Assembly: GCF_047795645.1 (NCBI RefSeq)
Contig: NZ_CP181045.1
Span: 3,286,001-3,350,000 of the forward strand
DNA from: Salipaludibacillus sp047795645
GTDB taxonomy: Bacteria; Bacillota; Bacilli; Bacillales; Salisediminibacteriaceae
Length of the DNA: 64,000 nt
Direction of reading: 5' to 3'
In this document: piece by piece, positions 27,306 to 35,034 of the stretch
Numbering within the stretch: the first letter of the stretch is position 1
Layout: every line of letters starts with the position of its first letter
Made by a program: the position numbers and the translations under genes
The notes under the pieces: model-generated
Told to the model about the DNA's origin: nothing
Databases searched by the model: none
Seen by the model: the letters and a program-made list of their open reading frames with translations, nothing else

Positions 27306-27388
27306 TTATTTTCCATTAACAATTGATACTCCGCCAGCATGAGTAAATTCCCTATGAATATCTTTATCCACAAGAATGATGTTAGCCT
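27306..27388 (-). pseudogene. C-terminal tail of a toxin gene truncated at an IS element
   Basis: Open frame NIILVDKDIHREFTHAGG then VSIVNGK and stop, 20 bases before the SUKH start. The VDKDIHREFTHAGG pattern resembles the end of HNH-like toxin domains with a conserved His. The frame stops being readable at the IS left end. Confidence 0.6.
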
Positions 27389-27427
27389 AAACAGTGGACA
27401 CGGTAAATTGGGAGAAATTCTAGTATA

Positions 27428-27748
27428 ATGATACCTAACAATTTAACGGGAGTGTCCAATATGAGAAAAACGTATGATAAGGAATTTAAAGTCCAAGCAG
27501 TCCGTATGGTAAAGGAGGACGGGAAAAGAATAGCTGAAATCGCTAGAGAATTAGACCTGGCAGAACAAACACTGCATAACTGGATAAAGAAATACGAGAT
27601 CGGTAAAGAAGCAGCCTTTGTAGGTAGTGGGAATGCCAGTACGGAAGACAAGGCTGAACGTGACTTTAAGAAACGCATTCGAGACTTAGAAGAGGAAAAT
27701 GCGATCTTAAAAAAAGCTATGGGCATCTTCGCCAAAGACCAGAAGTAA
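27428..27748 (+). CDS. IS3-family transposase OrfA
   Basis: 106 residues with an HTH (YDKEFKVQAVRMVKEDGKRI, then ELDLAEQTLHNWI) and a leucine-rich helix (DFKKRIRDLEEENAILKKAM). A run of seven A followed by G at 27709-27716 sits in the right register for a -1 ribosomal shift into OrfB: after the shift the frame reads YGHLRQRPEVIYDFIKQ. Confidence 0.92.
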   Translation: MIPNNLTGVSNMRKTYDKEFKVQAVRMVKEDGKRIAEIARELDLAEQTLHNWIKKYEIGKEAAFVGSGNASTEDKAERDFKKRIRDLEEENAILKKAMGIFAKDQK

Positions 27749-27795
27749 TTTATGACTTCATTAAACAGCACCGACACGATCACCGTGTAGCGAAG

Positions 27796-28611
27796 ATGTG
27801 CCAAGTATTAGGTGTTTCTAAAAGCGGCTACTACGCTTGGTTAAAGCGTCCTACGAGTTATCAAAAAAAGAAACGAGAAAAGTTAACCGCACGCATTAAG
27901 AGAATTCATTTAGAGTCAAGGAGCACATACGGAAGCCCAAAGATCACAAAAGTATTGGAGGGCTTGGGCGTCAGGATTTCTCAGAAAACCGTGACACGAA
28001 TCATGAAGGAAAATGGCATCCGTTCTAAGACGGTTAAAAAGTACAAAGCGACAACCAACTCTAAGCATAATCTACCGATCTATCCAAATCTATTAAATCA
28101 ACAGTTTACAGTAGAACGCCCAGGACAAGTGTGGGTAGCTGATATTACGTATATATGGACGAGCGAAGGTTGGCTGTACTTAGCATCGGTGATGGACCTT
28201 TATTCAAGGCGTATTATAGGCTGGGAAATGGATGGACGGATGACGAAGCAACTTGTTATAACAGCTCTGAAACGAGCGATGATTACACAGCCACCAGCAC
28301 CTGGTCTTATCCACCATTCCGATCGTGGCAGCCAATATGCCTCCAACGATTATCAAGCGTTATTACGTGAAAATGACGTGAGATCAAGCATGAGTAGAAA
28401 GGGTAACTGTTACGACAACGCATGCATAGAGTCCTTTCATGGTGTGATTAAACGTGAGTTAATTTTTCATGAAAACTATAAGACTAGAAATCAAGCGAAA
28501 AGAAGCATCTTTGAATATCTTGTGAGCTTTTACAATTACAAGCGAATCCATTCAACCAATAATTATATGTCTCCAATGGCTTATGAAAAGCAGTATTCCA
28601 AAGCTGTGTAG
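27796..28611 (+). CDS. IS3-family transposase OrfB (DDE integrase)
   Basis: The open frame extends upstream to the A7G slippery site at 27709, giving an OrfAB fusion without its own start; ATG 27796 is the first Met. HTH_21 (MCQVLGVSKSGYYAWLKR), then the rve core with the catalytic triad: VWVADITYIW (Asp), IHHSDRGSQYAS (Asp), DNACIESFHGVIKREL (Glu). It looks functional. Confidence 0.92.
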   Translation: MCQVLGVSKSGYYAWLKRPTSYQKKKREKLTARIKRIHLESRSTYGSPKITKVLEGLGVRISQKTVTRIMKENGIRSKTVKKYKATTNSKHNLPIYPNLLNQQFTVERPGQVWVADITYIWTSEGWLYLASVMDLYSRRIIGWEMDGRMTKQLVITALKRAMITQPPAPGLIHHSDRGSQYASNDYQALLRENDVRSSMSRKGNCYDNACIESFHGVIKRELIFHENYKTRNQAKRSIFEYLVSFYNYKRIHSTNNYMSPMAYEKQYSKAV

Positions 28612-28737
28612 AATAAATGATCCTCGCTGTAGAAGTACCTTACTTTTACGGGGAGGACAACAAGCAGAGCGCGGTAGGGTTTGACTGAAATCTCCGTATT
28701 CTCTTTTTCCATTTTCTTGACATAGTATCAAAAAACA

Positions 28738-28790
28738 AAAAACACCTGTTGCCTAAAAAAGACAATCAAGTGCTTTTTAGATAGCTATAT
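28738..28790 (-). terminator. Degenerate copy of the SUKH-type terminator
   Basis: CACCTGTTGCC and GACAATCAAGTG arms resemble the terminator at 26758 with several mismatches. The flanking text (TTTTAGATAGCTATATAAAG) is also shared, so the 3' flank of an immunity gene was duplicated. 28791-28985 holds no gene I can support. Confidence 0.5.
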
Positions 28791-28985
28791 AAAGTAATTC
28801 ATTACTATTCCTAACTTCAAACCAAAAATTCTGTTTAATATCGAAGTTCTAGGCTTTTCCCTATGATAATATATATTTTAAAACCATTGGTTGAACTTAA
28901 CCTACTTCCTTAAAAACTTTTGAACTTCCTACCACCTAGTTATCTCTTATATCATTTCTTAATAATAAGTAGCATTTGAAGTTAG

Positions 28986-29210
28986 TTATCCCAGTTTTTT
29001 ATAAAACTCATATAAATCTAATAGTTTAATTCCAAGTCCGCTATTAAAATCCCAAGTGTCGGTAATAACCCTTGGATATGATGGGATATGACTTTTAGAT
29101 TCAATCATTAGTTCTATATCTTTATAGAAATTTTCAAGTTGACTTATTGTCCCCACTTTACCTTGACCTAATTTGTGAGCTTTAATTTCACAGTCTAACT
29201 TTATTTTCAC
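28986..29210 (-). CDS. Small putative immunity protein
   Basis: GTG 29210 has an AAGGAAG site and avoids overlap with the toxin stop at 29234; an ATG at 29273 would overlap that gene by 40 bases. About 74 residues: ISQLENFYKDIELMIESK, YPRVITDTWDFNSGLG, and an amphipathic C-terminal helix LLDLYEFYKKLG. I do not recognise the family. It follows a toxin C-terminus of the LXG/RHS type, so immunity is inferred from position. Confidence 0.6.
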   Translation of the reverse strand: MKIKLDCEIKAHKLGQGKVGTISQLENFYKDIELMIESKSHIPSYPRVITDTWDFNSGLGIKLLDLYEFYKKLG

Positions 29211-29233
29211 TTTTTCAGCTTCCTTAATAAAGT

Positions 29234-29840
29234 TTAAGGTTTTATTAAGTCGTCTAGGTTCGTTATGTACCATTGTTCTACTCCTCCAATATATTGATTA
29301 CCCATTTGAAACTGCGGGCCAGCTTTTCCTTTAATTATAATAGTGTCTGGTTTAACTTGCCATTGTTGAATACCTGTCATTCTGTTCCAATCTGGTGGAA
29401 GTGCTAAATTACTTCTATTCACTTGTGGCGAAAATGTTTCAAATAAATATCTCCCTTTCACAGTAGCATTAATATCGTCATAGAATCTTAATCCATAAGT
29501 ATTTGAACCAGAAACATCAAGCTTAATTGTACCGATCTCAAACGATTCTAATGTAGTCTTTCTGAATTGACGTGGTACTCCTAGTGATTTTAAATATTCA
29601 AATGCTTGTTTTACACCATATATGGGTCATTAAGGTTAACCCTACCCTTACCAACATCTATACCCGATTTTTTTCTACAGTAGGACTTTTCGTTACATGC
29701 GGTGATCGTCCATACCCATTATTTCGCAAAGCATTCCCCGCAACTCCTCCACCTGTTACAGACCCTATTTCACCTTTATACCATTATTACTAACTCCTTT
29801 TGCACCTGCAAGATACTCGTCACTGGGTAGCCCCACCAAT
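29234..29840 (-). pseudogene. Orphan LXG-type toxin: shared linker plus C-terminal domain, frameshifted
   Basis: The 5' part reads GLPSDEYLAGAKG and GSVTGGGVAGNALRNNGYGR, then SPHVTKSPTVEKN. This linker is almost identical in DNA to the one in the toxin at 31037. Indels in an A-run and near 29625 break the frame. The C-terminal domain then runs openly: VKQAFEYLKSLGVPRQFRK, YLFETFSPQVNRSNLALPP, WNRMTGIQQWQVKPDT, GGVEQWYITNLDDLIKP. I recall this CTD at the ends of LXG and RHS proteins. There is no LXG domain or start here. Confidence 0.75.
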
Positions 29841-29848
29841 ATAAAAGA

Positions 29849-29880
29849 AACCTTGAAAGGTTCGTTAGCCAATCAAGGTT
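29849..29880 (-). terminator. Cassette-boundary terminator, copy 1
   Basis: AACCTTG and CAAGGTT arms, loop containing TTAGCCAAT, then a U-rich run on the minus strand. It follows the 102-aa immunity gene. Near-copies occur at 32233-32261 and 34591-34619. Confidence 0.8.
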
Positions 29881-29894
29881 ATTCTTAAATATTA

Positions 29895-30203
29895 TTAAAT
29901 TTCTACCTTATTCTCAATTAAATACTTATCTCCCAATTTTTCTTTAATTAAGGTTATAGTCTTTTCTACCTTCTTAAAAAATACGGTCTTTTCATTTTCT
30001 TTTGAAAATCCTTTGAACTCAAAGTTGATATCATTGTCTTCAAATAGACTGTCGTATATATTCTGTATCTCTAAAAGCATATTATCAATTTCGTCTTCAC
30101 CCTCGAGTTCTCCAACTAAATCATTATCAACTAATTCACCTTGTTCATTATATATCCACATTGGATAGCATTGATATTCCAGAAATATCTTAATAATGTT
30201 CAT
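29895..30203 (-). CDS. Putative immunity protein
   Basis: 102 acidic residues (MNIIKIFLEYQCYPMWIY, then many Glu and Asp, ending KYLIENKVEI). A GGGGGAG site precedes ATG 30203. It directly follows a toxin C-terminal piece and precedes a cassette-type terminator. I recall similar small proteins behind LXG toxins but cannot name a family. Confidence 0.65.
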   Translation of the reverse strand: MNIIKIFLEYQCYPMWIYNEQGELVDNDLVGELEGEDEIDNMLLEIQNIYDSLFEDNDINFEFKGFSKENEKTVFFKKVEKTITLIKEKLGDKYLIENKVEI

Positions 30204-30226
30204 GGTTCTCCCCCTTCTTATTATGG

Positions 30227-30340
30227 TTATAATTTTGGATTTGCCCCTACAATATAACCATTATTTCCAACAGTTATAGCAATTCTTTGTTTCTGTCCGT
30301 TGAATACTAATTCATAAATTGGTCTTCCGTTTCTTCGACC
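30227..30340 (-). pseudogene. Toxin C-terminal remnant
   Basis: Open frame GRRNGRPIYELVFNGQKQRI, then AITVGNNGYIVGANPKL and stop, 23 bases before the immunity start. The beta-rich ending with a GNNGYIVG turn is like RNase-type toxin C-termini (BECR-like). The rest of the gene has been lost; upstream text resembles that at 26683. Confidence 0.6.
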
Positions 30341-30518
30341 TTTTTTCTACATTGATGGTACAATCTTCATGAGCTATGAATTTCAGAAAAAATATCGTTT
30401 ATGTTGTCATTTCATAAAATCTCTATTTTTTTATAAAAGCAATGGATAGATATTCCCCCCATCGTTTTCAGTCTCATATATTTTCTATTATATGCTTCAG
30501 CTTAATATCCAACTATAG

Positions 30519-31037
30519 TCAGATAACATTTCCACTATTCAACAAAAGAGAATAATCTCCCTCGTCAGTAGATAGTCTTAATATATTACTATCTAGCTCA
30601 AAATCTGTAATTACTTCGCTAGTATGCTCCCAATGTTTTTCTCCTTTAAAAGTAAGACTAACAACACCTAACTCGCATAAGACAAGAAAAGTTACGTCTG
30701 ATGTTTTCATCACTTCATAGACAATTGAATCAAACTCTTTCACCCATCTCATTGCATTGTCTTTCAAATCTACACAATAAACTTTTTCATCAATACTTAT
30801 AAAAATACAATTTTCCATTCTGCCTATCAGTGCTGATGGCTCAATACCATGTACTCCACCAAAAATACCAATAAAAGTAGATTCTTTTCTTTTGATACTT
30901 ATCCCATAAAATTTCTTTTTATCCACACATTTAGTATTGATTAGAATAGATTGGTTAACTTCAACATATTCTTTAAGTTCTGACTGTGACTCAAATTCAT
31001 AAAGTTCATAATCATTATATTTATTAACTAATCTCAT
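30519..31037 (-). CDS. Putative immunity protein, beta-rich
   Basis: 172 residues. The pattern of alternating strands (FYGISIKRKESTFIGIFGG, CIFISIDEKVYCVDLKDN, VTFLVLCELGVVSLTFKG) suggests a small beta-propeller or sandwich. The start codon overlaps the stop of the upstream toxin (TAATG), so the two are translated together. I do not recognise the family. Confidence 0.7.
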   Translation of the reverse strand: MRLVNKYNDYELYEFESQSELKEYVEVNQSILINTKCVDKKKFYGISIKRKESTFIGIFGGVHGIEPSALIGRMENCIFISIDEKVYCVDLKDNAMRWVKEFDSIVYEVMKTSDVTFLVLCELGVVSLTFKGEKHWEHTSEVITDFELDSNILRLSTDEGDYSLLLNSGNVI

Positions 31038-32146
31038 TATTTTCCTCCAAAGAGTTTAATAGTTATCAATTTTTCTCCGTCCCATACAGATTCCACTTTT
31101 AATACTCCATTTGGACCTGTTAGTATGGACTCTCTGACAATCCGACCATTATCTTGAGTCTTTAAGATACTTGAAGCATCATTGAACGTATCAGTTAAGT
31201 TATCAAGAAAACGTTTCCTACCAGTTTTATTATCAAAAACCCCAATACTGTTCAATTGCCTTTCCATAGCAATAGAACGGTCGATATTGTGCTTATTGCC
31301 GGTTGTATTACCAAAAACATACTCCATCTTCCGATCAAAATTAGGTGTAACTTTTATAGTACCCTTACCAACATCTATACCCGAATTTTTTTCTATAGTA
31401 GGACTTTTCGTTACATGCGGTGATCGTCCATGCCCATTATTTCGCAAAGCATTCCCCGCAACTCCTCCACCTGTTACAGACCCTGCCAATATATTACCGT
31501 TACCCACATTTCCATTTGTGCTATTCGTTACTTTTCCAAATCCTCCACCGTTTCGCAAACCCTTCCCCAGCAGTCCTCCACCTGTTACAGACCCTGCCAC
31601 TCCGAAACTGCTCATCCAGTGTTCTGCTGAATAGGGTTCTTCCGGATTGACGGCTCCCTCTAGCATGCTTGATGTACCCACGCTAAAGTAATCTAGATAA
31701 TCCCTTACGTTTCCGTTATCTTTTATCGCCTCATACCTTGCTTCCAAGCCATTATAACTATTTATCGCACCACCCGGTAACCCAAACATGAGATAGTTCG
31801 CAAAATCATAACTAGAATCAAATTTCTTCTCATTTCTTGCTAACATTCCATCATACATGGATAAACCAATTTCTTTAAAGCTATTTACTGATTTTGTGAC
31901 TGGCTCAAAAATTCCTTTCGCAGAAGATTTTTTCGAGTATTTTTGCAGGCCGCCTCTTTGATTTATATTACGAGACTCTCTTGAGTCTACCAATGATTGT
32001 TTGGTCTTATCTTTCTTAGAGACAAGCAGGCTACTAAAAAAAGAATTTTTCTTCGATTCTACCATATATGCTTTAATCACCGGCAATTGTTTTTCAAAGT
32101 TATTTAAGTCAGCAATCTTACTAGTTGTCTTCTCTACTTTACTCAC
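31037..32146 (-). CDS. Orphan polymorphic toxin lacking its LXG domain
   Basis: 369 residues from GTG 32146, with no ribosome site, and stops just upstream; there is no LXG or signal region, so the N-terminus is probably lost. The middle has Gly-rich linkers with an internal repeat (AGSVTGGGLLGKGLRN and AGSVTGGGVAGNALRN). The C-terminal domain of about 90 residues (GNKHNIDRSIAMERQLNSIG to KVESVWDGEKLITIKLFGG) is a common toxin end of unknown or RNase type. Its linker shares near-identical DNA with 29640-29790. It is coupled to the immunity gene at 30519. Confidence 0.75.
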   Translation of the reverse strand: MSKVEKTTSKIADLNNFEKQLPVIKAYMVESKKNSFFSSLLVSKKDKTKQSLVDSRESRNINQRGGLQKYSKKSSAKGIFEPVTKSVNSFKEIGLSMYDGMLARNEKKFDSSYDFANYLMFGLPGGAINSYNGLEARYEAIKDNGNVRDYLDYFSVGTSSMLEGAVNPEEPYSAEHWMSSFGVAGSVTGGGLLGKGLRNGGGFGKVTNSTNGNVGNGNILAGSVTGGGVAGNALRNNGHGRSPHVTKSPTIEKNSGIDVGKGTIKVTPNFDRKMEYVFGNTTGNKHNIDRSIAMERQLNSIGVFDNKTGRKRFLDNLTDTFNDASSILKTQDNGRIVRESILTGPNGVLKVESVWDGEKLITIKLFGGK

Positions 32147-32232
32147 AGGGATCTAATTTCTTGAAAATACAAATTCAGTTTTTTGTTCAGATATCAGATT
32201 TTATAAAAGTAAAACTATAAAAACAACAAAAA

Positions 32233-32261
32233 ACCTTGAAAGGCACTGAGCCAATCAAGGT
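32233..32261 (-). terminator. Cassette-boundary terminator, copy 2
   Basis: ACCTTG and CAAGGT arms, loop with GAGCCAAT, followed by TTTTTTGTTG on the minus strand. It follows the YezG-type immunity gene. Confidence 0.8.
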
Positions 32262-32268
32262 ATCTTTT

Positions 32269-32736
32269 TCACAAATCAGATTTCATTTCTTCAAACCATT
32301 CCATAGAAATGTTATTTGCTACTTTATCTGGATGATTAGAATACACTATACCATATTTATAGTCTGCTTTAAGACTATTGTTAACTACATTATAAATTAA
32401 CTTAATCTCCGATGGCATTTCTCTATTATATTCTTCACATAAATCAATCATTTCCTTAATATTGTTATTTAATACACTTAGTACTCCTCTTTGACGTTCA
32501 ACAGAAGTATCATATTGTAATTCTTGTGTATTATCAATAGCGTTGTTTAATTTATGCCTCATAATAATTTCGCCATTTATACAATAGAAAAAGTCACTAG
32601 AAATAACTTTGGCTTCAAACGAGCAGTATATAAATATTTTTTCTGCTCTATTTTCAACATATTCTAAACAAATGGAAACCATGTCTGCTTGTAATTCGCT
32701 AAATTTATCTTCAAAAATCTTGCTCATATACATCAC
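32269..32736 (-). CDS. YezG/DUF600-family immunity protein
   Basis: 155 residues. The order FIYCSFEAKVISSDFFYCIN, EYNREMPSEIKLIYNVVNN, DYKYGIVYSNHP and a final MEWFEEMKSD matches the YezG (DUF600) pattern, the immunity proteins of YeeF-type DNase toxins. Immediately upstream is the end of a DNA/RNA non-specific endonuclease toxin, the expected partner. Confidence 0.8.
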   Translation of the reverse strand: MMYMSKIFEDKFSELQADMVSICLEYVENRAEKIFIYCSFEAKVISSDFFYCINGEIIMRHKLNNAIDNTQELQYDTSVERQRGVLSVLNNNIKEMIDLCEEYNREMPSEIKLIYNVVNNSLKADYKYGIVYSNHPDKVANNISMEWFEEMKSDL

Positions 32737-32741
32737 TTTCC

Positions 32742-32935
32742 TTAATTCAATAAATTCTTAATAAACCGCTCTCCATCTATTTCATATTGTACCTCAAATG
32801 TTGATGGTCTTTTACTATTTCCACTATACTCTAACTTAACATTTACATTTACTTGTTTACCATCTTTTATTCCATTTGCCCATTGGTTTTCCTATTGTTT
32901 TATTATACTTGTTAAGTGCGGCCAATCCTACAGCT
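32742..32935 (-). pseudogene. LXG mid-region fused to a nuclease-toxin C-terminus
   Basis: The 3' part reads WANGIKDGKQVNVNVKLEYS then GNSKRPSTFEVQYEIDGERF, the end of DNA/RNA non-specific endonuclease toxins, stopping six bases before the YezG-type gene. The 5' part, in another frame, reads VGLAALNKYNKTIG, matching the centre of the intact LXG toxin (VGLAALKEYNKTIG). A deletion seems to have joined the two. 32936-33092 holds nothing readable. Confidence 0.7.
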
Positions 32936-33092
32936 TAATACTTTTCGATAGCTGTCAAAATGAGGCGCTAGGCGTTCTGCATCAAATAAGCGAATAAGCC
33001 TTTCTCTTTAAATCATCCCCTATTAAATAGATGTATTATTTAGTTCATATAGGAATATACCCCTTTTCAAGTTAGACAAAAGACTTAGTCAT

Positions 33093-33168
33093 CTAAACCG
33101 TATAAACGACTTGTGTTCCTAAACCATACGCTTTGATTTTATCTACTACTGGTAAACCTATATTTGAA
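33093..33168 (-). pseudogene. Toxin C-terminal tail flanking the TnpB element
   Basis: Open frame NIGLPVVDKIKAYGLGTQVV then YTV and stop, beginning exactly where the IS605-type right end stops. It is the 3' end of a toxin gene; the matching 5' linker text lies on the other side of the element. Confidence 0.55.
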
Positions 33169-33330
33169 CTACCCGCCACTTAACTGCTCTTGCGAACTGT
33201 TTGAAGTGGGGGATTCCTAAGAACACCTTCGTAACCGAAAGTTTTGATTAGGCTAGCCCCGTCGCACCGACGGTTAGAAGCCTTATAGCTTCATGTTTGA
33301 GATTTAATCCTGCGTTCATATCGCGGTCGT
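33155..33330 (-). ncRNA. Probable omega RNA of TnpB
   Basis: By analogy with characterised TnpB systems the RNA comprises the 3' end of tnpB and the right end of the element, with the guide read from flanking DNA. The scaffold hairpins are visible at 33175-33230. The predicted guide begins near 33168 (minus) and reads into the toxin remnant. Limits are inferred. Confidence 0.55.
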
Positions 33331-34548
33331 GATGCATGCCACAAACACACGTCCACTCACGCACATTCAGATCTTTAACGTCTTTGTTTTTATAGCCGCA
33401 ACGTGAACAACGTTGTGAGCTAGGGAAGGTTTTGCTCACTTCCACCACCGTCTTCCCGTACCATTTAGCTTTATATTTCAACAGGCTCTTAAATTGAGAC
33501 CAAGATACATCAGCGATTGATTGAGCTGTTTTCTTATTTTTCATCATGTTCGATACTTGCAGACTCTCCATTCCGATAATATCGTGGTTTTTGATGATAT
33601 CCGTCGAGGTCTTATGCAAGAAATCTGTCCGCTTGTTTTCAATCTTTTCGTGAATTCGAGCGACCTTGATTCGTTGCTTGTTCCAGTTGCTAGAACCAAT
33701 AACTCGCCTTGATAGAACTTGTTGAGCCTTTGCTACCTTTTGTTCTAACGACTTAAAATAACGATGGTTTCTATATCTTGTTCCATCTGCAAGGATAGCG
33801 AAGTCTTTTAGTCCTAGATCAACGCCTGTACTGGTGTTTGTCTTCGGCATCTCAACGACGTCTGTTTCAGCTAAGATTGACACAAAGTACTTACCACTTG
33901 GATTGCGTCGTATGGTCACATTTATGATTCGCCCATCCACGTCACGACTTTTAGAAAACCGAACAAGACCAAGCTTCGGCAACGTGATGTGTTTACCTAA
34001 AATTGCGATATTTCCATTGGTGTGCTTCGTGACATAGGACTGTATCTTGTTCTTTTTACTTTTAAACTTAGGAGCTTTGTTTTGTTTTTTATAATACCTT
34101 TGGTAAGAATCAGCGAGGTTTTCAACGGACTTTTGCAAGGAAATACTATCCACTTCTTTTAAAAAAGGGTAATGCTCTTTTAATTGGCGAACCGCCTTAA
34201 CTGACGCGTATTTGTTGAAAAACTCTCCTTTCCAGTTATTTGAAGGGAGATGACCGTTTTGCACCATTTCTTCGACGATGTACCAGTAAGCGTCTTTTTG
34301 CTTCTGCTTACTGAGGAAGAAATTGAACACGAATCTTGAACAACCGAGCGTTTTATGAATGAGCTCGACTTGTTTCGGATTAGGAAAAATACGAAATTTG
34401 AACGCTTTTTTTACTAACATGACATCACCTTATTTACAAACGTATGTTCTAATTATATCATGAGGTGAGTCTGTTGGCTATCGCCAACCGCCATGGCTAA
34501 AAGCCCTTCTCGCGATGGAAGAGGGAGTCTTCTGGCGGAAAACGATAA
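33168..34548 (-). mobile_element. IS605/IS1341-type element carrying tnpB only
   Basis: The right end (33168-33245) has a foldable segment with CCCACTTCAAA and TTAAGTGGCGGGTAG arms; the left end (about 34470-34548) has a GTTGGCgataGCCAAC hairpin. No tnpA is present, so mobility needs a helper. The left boundary is uncertain; TTTAT at about 34545-34549 (minus strand) could be the target motif. Confidence 0.7.
33248..34420 (-). CDS. tnpB: TnpB RNA-guided nuclease (IS605 OrfB)
   Basis: 390 residues with an N-terminal OrfB HTH (KAFKFRIFPNPKQVELI) and a split RuvC site: Asp in TGVDLGLKDFA, Glu in IGMESLQVSNM, Asp in HDRDMNAGLNL. The zinc finger has CSRCGYKN and CVCGMHH. All key residues are present, so it should be an active omega-RNA-guided DNA nuclease that keeps the element in place. 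ATG 34420 has an AGGTGATGTC site. Confidence 0.95.
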   Translation of the reverse strand: MLVKKAFKFRIFPNPKQVELIHKTLGCSRFVFNFFLSKQKQKDAYWYIVEEMVQNGHLPSNNWKGEFFNKYASVKAVRQLKEHYPFLKEVDSISLQKSVENLADSYQRYYKKQNKAPKFKSKKNKIQSYVTKHTNGNIAILGKHITLPKLGLVRFSKSRDVDGRIINVTIRRNPSGKYFVSILAETDVVEMPKTNTSTGVDLGLKDFAILADGTRYRNHRYFKSLEQKVAKAQQVLSRRVIGSSNWNKQRIKVARIHEKIENKRTDFLHKTSTDIIKNHDIIGMESLQVSNMMKNKKTAQSIADVSWSQFKSLLKYKAKWYGKTVVEVSKTFPSSQRCSRCGYKNKDVKDLNVREWTCVCGMHHDRDMNAGLNLKHEAIRLLTVGATGLA

Positions 34549-34578
34549 AATGAACGATTCGTCACTGGATAGCCCCAC
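34549..34578 (-). pseudogene. Toxin linker fragment on the left flank of the TnpB element
   Basis: VGLSSDES matches the linker start VGLPSDEY at 29810-29836, and in both places it comes right after a cassette-boundary terminator. Confidence 0.5.
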
Positions 34579-34590
34579 TAACAAATGAAA

Positions 34591-34619
34591 ACCTTGCAAG
34601 GCATTTAGCCAATCAAGGT
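34591..34619 (-). terminator. Cassette-boundary terminator, copy 3
   Basis: ACCTTG and CAAGGT arms with TTAGCCAAT in the loop, followed by TTTTCATTTG on the minus strand. It follows the CdiI-type gene. Confidence 0.8.
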
Positions 34620-34631
34620 AAAAGTTAAAGT

Positions 34632-35033
34632 TTAGTACAAGTTTATTTTAGTCAAAAATTTATCTACTAAGTCTTTATATTCATTAAAATCCTCATCACT
34701 CATAAAATTATCCATTTCTACATTTTCTTTTATGTCCATAAGTACTTCTTTTAGTGGTTCCTTTTGTTCTGTAACTTTTTCCATATTAACAGAAAATAGT
34801 AGCTCTAATAACTGACCATCATAGACATCACCTTCAAGAGGATTATGCTTAAGAAACACTATTGCTTTATCTATTGCTAATTCAATAAAAATATTCTGTT
34901 TAATCATTCTACATAAATCAATAATATCTAATTCTGTAATATCTTTATTTATTAAAGTACTATACCATTCATCCAATGCATAGTCTTCTTGGACTTCATC
35001 CTGCGGCAATTGATAAATATATCTTATCTTCAT
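34632..35033 (-). CDS. CdiI-type contact-dependent inhibition immunity protein
   Basis: ATG 35033 lies five to eight bases after GGAGGG and directly follows the LXG toxin stop (35035); an upstream in-frame start at 35057 lies within the toxin gene. 133 residues. The segment LDIIDLCRMIKQNIFIELAI, then ALVFLKHNPLEGDVYDGQLL-like text, fits the CdiI immunity family (contact-dependent growth inhibition immunity). It should neutralise the C-terminal domain of the LXG protein. Confidence 0.82.
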   Translation of the reverse strand: MKIRYIYQLPQDEVQEDYALDEWYSTLINKDITELDIIDLCRMIKQNIFIELAIDKAIVFLKHNPLEGDVYDGQLLELLFSVNMEKVTEQKEPLKEVLMDIKENVEMDNFMSDEDFNEYKDLVDKFLTKINLY

Positions 35034-35034
35034 T

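Larger units (their letters stand above)
27389..28727 (+). mobile_element. IS3-family insertion sequence (second type)
   Basis: OrfA and OrfB of a different IS3 subgroup than the element at 5763. The left end lies near 27389, where the toxin frame stops. The right end is uncertain, between 28620 and about 28727; I see only a weak inverted match (TTTTCCATTTTCTTGACAT against the left end). No target duplication was confirmed. Confidence 0.7.

Noticed and set aside
31182..31650. Plus-strand frames of up to 150 codons with protein-like look
   Set aside because: They are antisense to the Gly-rich linker of the toxin at 31037; the toxin frame has the family features.
29849..34619. Repeated hairpins as a possible CRISPR-like array
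   Set aside because: The repeats are kilobases apart, each follows an immunity gene and has a U-tract, so they are terminators.
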